Assembly (NCBI GenBank): GCA_022495995.1
Contig: JAFEMH010000333.1
Span: forward strand, 620,001-684,000
Direction of reading: 5' to 3'
DNA from: Adenophora triphylla var. japonica
Lineage: Eukaryota; Streptophyta; Magnoliopsida; Asterales; Campanulaceae
DNA length: 64,000 nucleotides
In this document: positions 58,316-64,000 of the stretch, piece after piece
Position numbering within the stretch: the first letter of the stretch is position 1
Layout: each line of letters opens with the position of its first letter
Position numbers and translations under genes: made by a program
The notes under the pieces: model-generated
What the model was told of the DNA's origin: nothing
Seen by the model: the letters and a program-made list of their open reading frames with translations, nothing else
Databases searched by the model: none

Positions 58316-60123
58316 CGCCGTTTTTAAGAGGAAACATTGAAAACCTTTTAAAATGAGAAAATTGGTTCGGGGGTCAAGTTACGTGTTGGGAAGAACCGAG
58401 AGTTCACCCAACATGCCTCGTCCATAGACGAGTCTTTCAATGTTCAACATTCAAAATCATCCAAACGTGTGTGCAAAGTGTATAACAAGAATATGTATAA
58501 AATGCATAAGAGTGCTTTGTTTTATTAATCAACAAATGGGAAAATACAACTTGTAAGCCATTGACTCTGGGAGGCCACGTCCCATTTTACATCGAGGAAC
58601 AATACTTACAACTGAAATGTGGTCTCTGTAGAGAGTCACTTGTGTCGCGTGACACAGGACTCCAACTGTCCAATTGTGTCGCGTGACACGAGTTAACCAT
58701 CTGCAAGAACCTTACAATGTGAGCACAGATCCAACAGAGAGCAAATCAAATCCCAACACAATATCTAAACAACTCAGAAATCAACGAATTCATAATTGAT
58801 TGACCAAGGGGATGTGGATATAGGGAGATCCACACTCCCTTGGCCAATAGGCAATAAATTCAACAAACTCACATCATGAACATCAATTGCATCCAACCAA
58901 ACACATTAAACAGAGAGATCGGCAGTTGGGACTTGATAATTGAGGACGAATGGAGTCCAATTGTCAAGTCCAAGGAATATCAATTGCAATGAAACAAATA
59001 AACAGTAAATGTGAGATAGAGGTGAGGGAAGTCGTTACCCTCGTAGTCCAGGCTCTTTCTACCACGTTAGGTAGAAAGATCTTTAATCGTCTTCAAGGAA
59101 CAAAAAAATGCTTGCAGATTGAATTGGCTGTGAAGCTTCAAATGCACTGAACGGACTTGGGACTTGGAACAATAGGGGACGGCGGCAACCGGTTTAGGGG
59201 AAAAGCTCAACCATCGAGAAATTAGTTTTCGGGCTTGGCGCTTGTTGAAGGGTGATACATCGGTAGGTTTTGATCGGAATTCGTAGGGAGAGTGGTGGTA
59301 GTTGATAGCTTAGGGCTGGAACAGAGGAGTAGCTTCAACGGTTGGAGAGAGGAAGGGGGCCGGGCAAGGTGAAGGAGATTGGGGTTGGATTGGGTTGTGG
59401 TTTAGGTACAGAGAGAGGTCCAGTGGGGATTTGACCGGAGAAGATGGTGGGGTTTTGGTTTGGGTGAGGTCGCCGGTTGATTGGGGTTGAATTGGTTGTC
59501 GATTGGATCGGGGAGAAGGCAATTGGGATAGAGGGAGGTCGCCGGTTAATGGAGGTTGAAGTTGGGTGAATTCGCCGGAGAAGGAGAGCTAGGTTAGGGA
59601 GCTTAGGGAGACGGCAATGGAGGATTTGCGTTTCGTGCGTATAGAGAGAGAGAGAAGAGAGAGAGGGTGATTTACGGATAGAGAGGGAAAGGGTGAGGTC
59701 TAGAGAGAGAGGCTGAGTGTGTGAACTGTCTGTTGTTGTTGTGAGAGAGTCCTTTTACAAAATGAAAGCATTTTGGTATTTAAAGCGTGATTGGGAAATT
59801 GGATTAATTGGTCGCACGACCCAACGCTCCGCTTTTCCATGCCTCAAGTTGTCACACGACTGGGAACGCCCGTAACTGATTATGGCGCCAAAACCAGATT
59901 CTGGAACATTCCGGGTTAATTCCCAAGAGGTCCAAACTGATTAATTCCTTTTAGGTCCTTTTGTCCGGGAAAAATACTAAAACTTACTTCCTTCGCGAGA
60001 AACTTATAAAATGTTTCCGGAAGTCTCGAAACGGACCGGGAATTTACCAAAATGCCCCTCAATGCAATTTTATTACATTAAAATGCATCTAAAAGGGTTG
60101 CGAATTGGATTGGCATACTCACA
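58316..60123 (-). repeat. LTR D
   Basis: The outer start on the minus strand is TGTGAGTATGCCAATCC at 60123; the inner end is placed near the primer-site-like motif and is approximate. A possible TATA box (TTTAAATA, minus) is near 59776. A GA/CT microsatellite lies at 59640-59715. Two copies of GTGTCGCGTGACAC (58643 and 58676) and a nested hairpin at 58804-58843 are in the downstream half. It shares the phrase CATGCCTCG ... GACGAGTCTTTC with LTR C but is otherwise diverged. Confidence 0.65.
58804..58843. repeat. Nested perfect hairpin in LTR D
   Basis: Outer arms CCAAGGG (58804-58810) and CCCTTGG (58837-58843), inner arms GTGGAT (58814-58819) and ATCCAC (58828-58833), with an 8-base loop. It lies in the transcribed part of the LTR if the TATA near 59776 is used. 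Confidence 0.85.
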
Positions 60124-60261
60124 GAGCCCCTCGGCAACGTCACTTTTGGAAGAAGTGAGGTTGTCGATAAAAAGGACCCAATCTCAATGAGCAGCAGGGG
60201 GATAAGGCGACGGGCTAGAAGGTGAACTGGGGAAATCGGGTGGCTGGACCTTTCTGAGAAA

Positions 60262-60308
60262 GGATTCCTACATATCCCTTAAAAAGGGAATCAAGCCAAA
60301 ATGTGAGA
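60262..60308. repeat. Two-stem block, copy 4
   Basis: CCTACATATCCCTTAAAAAG, then GGAATCAAGCC; the inner arms CCCTT/AAGGG pair perfectly. The right outer arm is decayed. It has the same position relative to LTR D as copy 1 has to LTR C. Confidence 0.8.
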
Positions 60309-61190
60309 ACGTACGGCGTCTCGAACCAAAGCGAAAATGACATGAGACATACGGTGCCTCGAACCGACTTTGAAAATAACGCGAGACATACGGTGTCTCG
60401 AACCGACTTGCAAACGACATGAGACCTACGGTGTCTCGGACCACTTTTGAAAATGATGTGAGACCTATGGTGTCTCGAACCGATTTTGAAAATGTTGTGA
60501 GATCTACGGCGTCTCGAACCACTTTTTGAAAATGAAGTGAGACCTACGGTGTCTCGAACCACTTTTTGAAAATGAAGTGAGACCTACGGTGTCTTGAACC
60601 AATTTGAAAATGAAGTGAGACCTACGGTGTCTCGAAGCAATTTGAAAATGATGTGAGATCTACGACGTCTCGAACCACTTTTGAAAATGTTGTGAGATCT
60701 ACGGCGTCTCGAACAACTTTTGAAAATGTTGTGAGATCTACGGCGTCTCGAACCACTTTTGAAAATGTTGTGAGATCTACGGCTTCTCGAACCACTTTAT
60801 AAAATGTTGTGAGATCTACGGCGTCTCGAACCACTTTTGAAAATGTTGTGAGATCTATGGCGTCTCGAACCACTTTTGAAAATGTAGTGAGACCTACGGT
60901 GTCTCGAACCACTTTTGAAAAATGTTGTGAGATCTACGGCGTCTCGAACCACTTTGAAAAAGACATGAGACCTACGGTGTCTCGGACCGATTTGAAAATG
61001 TTGTGAGATCTACGGCATCTCAAACCACTTTGAAAATGACATGATACCTACGGTGTCTCGGACCACTTTTGAAAATGTTGTGAGATCTACGGCGTCTCGA
61101 ACCACTTTTAAAAAATGAAGTGAGACCTACGGTGTCTCGAACCAATTTTGAAGATACCTCGAGACCTACGGTGTCTCGAACCGATTTTGA
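60309..61190. repeat. Stem-loop tandem array, about 23 units of ~40 bp
   Basis: The unit is GAGACCTACGGTGTCTC (or GAGATCTACGGCGTCTC) followed by GAACCACTTTTGAAAATG and a short variable part. GAGAC/GTCTC arms form a stem in most units. Translations on either strand only repeat the unit. It is not a CRISPR array: spacers are constant and there are no cas genes. Confidence 0.93.
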
Positions 61191-61254
61191 AAATGACACG
61201 ATATGATGATTTGACGCTTGAAGGAAACATGCGTTCATACCTGTGCTGTGCTCA

Positions 61255-61810
61255 CCTATAGCTGCCAGAGGGTCTTAGACTACCATTGCTGCTTCTGTTC
61301 TGCTGGGGATAAGTGTAGCTGCCAGGGGGCTCACGCTACTGCTTTCCTTTTGTTGGTAGTTTACTGGTTTTGCCTAATGCTGGATGGTCTTTGTTGACTG
61401 TTGCCTTTTGTGTCCTGAGCTTTGCTTAGTAAGTTGGGGACCTTGCTTGCCAGGGAGCGGGTTTTTTGCTTGTGCTTTGGGGCCATTTGATCTTGGAACT
61501 TTACTTGCATATGGAGCGGGTTCCTCTTGGTGCTTTAGGGCCACTGTTCTGGGAACTTTGCTTGCCAGGGAGCGGGTTCCTCTTGGTGCTTTGGGGCCAC
61601 TTGTCTCGTTGCGCACTGCTGGGGAGACTTACATAGGTACGGCTTCTTTGTCTCGGTTCTGCTTGAGGGTTAGTCTTCGAGGTTTTTGCTCTGCTTGATC
61701 GTTGTACCTGCGGGGGAGGATGTCGGTGCCGGAGGGTCTTAGGCTATAACTGCTTGTTGGGGGTAGCTCTCGAGGGTTTCATGCTACCATTGATTCTGCT
61801 GATAATCATG
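61255..61810. repeat. Dispersed hairpins GTAGC...GCTAC and GGAAC...GTTCC
   Basis: GTAGCTGCCAGGGGGCTCAC closing with GCTAC (61315-61339), and GGTAGC ... GCTACC near 61760-61785. Units such as GGAACTTTGCTTGCCAGGGA ending in GTTCC recur near 61430, 61495 and 61555. Loops are about 15-20 bases. No gene is supported here. Confidence 0.65.
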
Positions 61811-62037
61811 GCTGCCGAAGGGACCTATACCACTTGTCGACGCTTGCTGGGTGGCCATTCACGGGACGGTATTTGCAACATAGGCTTTGAAGTCGACGGG
61901 ACTGGTAATCATTATTGCTTGAATTCTGAGGCAGCTGGGGCTCTTTCTCTTTGACAAGCATTGCTTGGAGACTGGGGCAGCTGGAGCTCTTTCTGATGAT
62001 GCTGGTGAGATCGGATGACTGGACCTTTGGAGAAAGG

Positions 62038-62086
62038 ATTCTTACGTATCCCTTAAAAAGGGAATCAAGCCAATTCGTAGTTCTGG
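62038..62086. repeat. Two-stem block, copy 5
   Basis: TTACGTATCCCTTAAAAAGG, then GAATCAAGCCAATTCGTAG; inner arms TCCCTT/AAGGGA and outer arms TACG/CGTA pair. It is preceded by the same GACTGGACCTTTGGAGAAAG-type lead as copy 4. Confidence 0.85.
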
Positions 62087-63203
62087 GCCTTATGAAGATA
62101 ATAGAGGCGGGGTCTGCCACCTGTGGGGTTTGGAGTCCCTGTCCAAGATCGTGATTTGAGGGGCAGTCCTCACGATCACCTTACGATCACCTGATTATTG
62201 TACTCTGTGAGGGGAGACATGACACTCTAGACACTTTGCATTTTATTTAACCTCTTGCTTATGCATTATTAATCTTTGGTTGCACAAGTCCATCTCAGCT
62301 AGGTATGGAAGGGAAGTGAGGGTTTTGCACGGCTTGATGAGCGGATGTGTAGGTAGCCATTATGCTATGAGGGGTCGTGTATAGGACGAAAGTGTTTATG
62401 ATGGGGTGGACCCTCTCCCATGAGTGATGGTGTATGGATGATACGGTGCAACTTAGGCAAGTCGGGGACGCTCCCGGGAGTGCAAATTGCAGCAGGTCCG
62501 TTGCTAGTGAGAACAGAGTGTATCGCGCGTCTGAGACAGCAAGCAGAAGAGGGTGTGCAGAGAACGATCCCGGCTTGGCAAAGCCCCAATTGACAGTGCA
62601 AAGCAAACCTGGAGGGAATCTGGTAAGGAGAGCAGAAGGGATACCTTAACCAAAGCCCCAGCTTGAGGAAATTCCATGCAGCTTCGTCGCAGGCAGAGTC
62701 ATCTTGTGGCCAAAGAGGCAACTCATCATTTCAAATCGCAGTCAATCAGTCGCTGGACAAGACTCGGAAATGTTTTACGCGCAGGGGCGCATCTTTTCGA
62801 AAGGTGGGAAATGAATCTCGAATTTTGTGTATGACACTCTCGCTTTTGGGTTTAACTCTTTTGGGAGAGTATAAGCATCACAAGGTGTGGAATAGTGTAT
62901 GGAAGCCCCTGCTGACCGAAACAGTGTTTAGCTCTATCTTCCTATGATGTAGTAAGAGAAGACTTGTCGAGACACTTGAAAACTTGTCTTATTCGTGATG
63001 ATCACAAAGCTGCTTAAAACCCTTTATTGATGTTTGGGTTAGTCAACCACCAAAGCCGATATGAGCAAATATTTCAATCAATCCTGAGGAGAAAACCCAC
63101 TGATATCAAGAATCAAACTTGGAAAGATGAACAGTGTATAGGGACGGCCTTTGCTGAAACCAGATTTTCTGAGATTTGTTTGTGATTTCGACCGGACCAG
63201 TTA

Positions 63204-63255
63204 TGGTTGCCTACGTTCCCCTCCTTGGGAGGAGCTCAGGTCGCCGTAGTTCGGG
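63204..63255. repeat. Two-stem block, copy 6
   Basis: GGTTGCCTACGTTCCCCTCC, then GGGAGGAGCTCAGGTCGCCG and TAGTTCGGG. The inner arms CCTCC/GGAGG differ from CCCTT/AAGGG in the other copies yet still pair. Confidence 0.85.
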
Positions 63256-63544
63256 CTTTATCCCGAATGAAAAGAATGAACGGTGAAATTCGGGGATGTG
63301 AGGACCTTTTAGGATTTTGAGACTTGAAAGAACATGTCCTCTTGGAGTGTTGATGGGAGACACGGATGTGAAGCCCCAGTGGGACATCCACGGCAAGTGC
63401 TTGCGGAGGAGAAATTAAATATGCTCACATGCAACGTCGAATGAACGGAGGGAATTTGCACAATCTTCGCTTGATGTCCTGAAACTGCTATCTGGTAGGA
63501 ACTGCGACTGGGTTTCAGGGTTTCGATCGGTCTTCGGGTGATTT

Positions 63545-63840
63545 GGGATATCATGACCTCTTAAAATGAGAGGTCGGCTAGGCCTTTTTCTGACTGGACC
63601 TCTAAAGATGAGAGGTTGGCTCTTGGGTATGTGTTTGGGATTTCTAAGGCGAGGGAATTCATGATTGCATCTTCAATGCCTCTAAGAATGAGAGGTCAAT
63701 CTTGGCTTTGGCTAAAGGCAAAGGTAAGAGTAATGGTAATGGGACTGTACTCTAAAATCGAGAGGACGGCTTGGGATCGGTTAGAGGTAATGGTGAGGGA
63801 CATCCGTGATGTCTCTTTATTCACTCTGAGACTCCTCTAG
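63545..63840. repeat. Hairpin repeats with GACCTC/GAGGTC arms
   Basis: GACCTCTTAAAATGAGAGGTC near 63554, ACCTCTAAAGATGAGAGGT near 63598, CCTCTAAGAATGAGAGG near 63678 and CTCTAAAATCGAGAG near 63750. Spacing is irregular (45-80 bases). Confidence 0.85.
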
Positions 63841-63882
63841 AGTAACGATCAGATCCTTTGACTTTTGCTTTTGAGAGGATCG

Positions 63883-63993
63883 CTGGGGACTAGGCTCTCT
63901 TTCTTTTCTTTTCTTCTTTTTTTTTTTACTTTCTTTTTGTCTCTCTCTTTTTTCGACTTTGACTTTGAGAGGAAAATTTCAGCTAGTCCCCAG
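63883..63993. repeat. 11-bp inverted repeat around a pyrimidine-rich tract
   Basis: CTGGGGACTAG (63883-63893) and CTAGTCCCCAG (63983-63993) are perfect reverse complements flanking a mostly C/T stretch of 89 bases that ends in mixed sequence. Confidence 0.8.
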
Positions 63994-64000
63994 GATGGAT

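Larger units (their letters stand above)
36858..60123 (-). mobile_element. TE-C/D: Ogre/Tat-like retrotransposon region between two unlike LTRs
   Basis: The minus strand carries leader, gag, protease, a long extra segment, a second protease, G-patch-like region, RT, RNase H, archaeal-type RNase H and integrase. The plus strand carries two accessory genes next to the left LTR. LTR C (left) and LTR D (right) share plan and short motifs but not close sequence, so they do not belong to one insertion. Each LTR has a primer-site-like sequence on its left and 3' internal sequence on its right, the pattern of a tandem LTR-internal-LTR-internal array or a recombinant. Nearly all genes are broken. Confidence 0.7.
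60124..64000 (-). mobile_element. Internal 3' region of a further element, to the right of LTR D
   Basis: The minus strand reads GCCGAGGGGCTC directly before LTR D, a polypurine-like tract as at LTR C. The order then follows that seen right of LTR C: a two-stem block after about 140 bases, then a 40-bp repeat array. No accessory gene or pol is reached before the window ends. 62090-63180 and 63260-63540 show nothing I can name; reading frames there lack recognisable domains. Confidence 0.6.

Noticed and set aside
60309..61190. Regular ~40-bp repeats resembling a CRISPR array
   Set aside because: The whole unit repeats, including the would-be spacers; there are no cas genes and the context is a plant retrotransposon.
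61384..61698. A 104-residue plus-strand protein with hydrophobic stretches
   Set aside because: Its sequence follows the GGAAC...GTTCC repeat; no start context or homologous domain is seen.

Overview
This window is angiosperm nuclear DNA made almost entirely of transposable elements. The basis is Ty3/gypsy polyproteins of the plant Tat/Ogre type with dual RNase H, plant tRNA primer-binding sites, a Mutator-like (MULE) transposon with a plant mobile domain (PMD) gene, and GT-AG introns inside element genes. I see no host gene, tRNA gene, rRNA gene or organellar insertion. The species cannot be named from the sequence.

Layout. 1-725: LTR of a minus-strand retrotransposon inserted in the integrase of TE-A. 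726-7226: TE-A, a decayed minus-strand Tat-type element ending in its 5' LTR. 7684-14898: a complete MULE with 46-47 bp terminal inverted repeats and a 9-bp target duplication. It carries a transposase-OTU gene (minus) and a PMD gene (plus), which converge. 14908-18171 plus 31082-31109: 5' end of TE-G, a minus-strand element with a tRNA-Met primer site and a ~2.6 kb LTR. TE-B (18172-31076) is nested in that LTR and has near-identical 758-bp LTRs and an AATTT target duplication. 31110-32715: a decayed antisense-type gene (F) cut by a 299-bp hAT MITE. 32716-36857: TE-E, an LTR plus accessory gene from the same family as TE-A. 36858-64000: Ogre/Tat-like sequence in which two unlike LTRs (C, 36952-39136; D, about 58316-60123) each have a primer-site-like sequence on the left and internal 3' sequence on the right.

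In TE-B and TE-C the order along + is: 3' LTR, polypurine tract, plus-strand accessory gene(s), repeat-rich spacer, then minus-strand integrase, RNase H, RT, protease and gag up to the 5' LTR. Accessory genes therefore converge on gag-pol. The MULE has the same convergent plan. Three element types carry related PMD-like or gypsy-associated accessory genes opposite to their mobility genes.

The most unusual signal is structural. Many repeats are arrays of short perfect stem-loops. In LTR C the arms differ between copies while pairing is kept. In the MULE, TTCGGCC palindromes fill the first intron of both genes and the spacer between their 3' ends. A separate two-stem block (CCTACGTA ... CGTAGTTC) recurs six times in the Ogre-like region.
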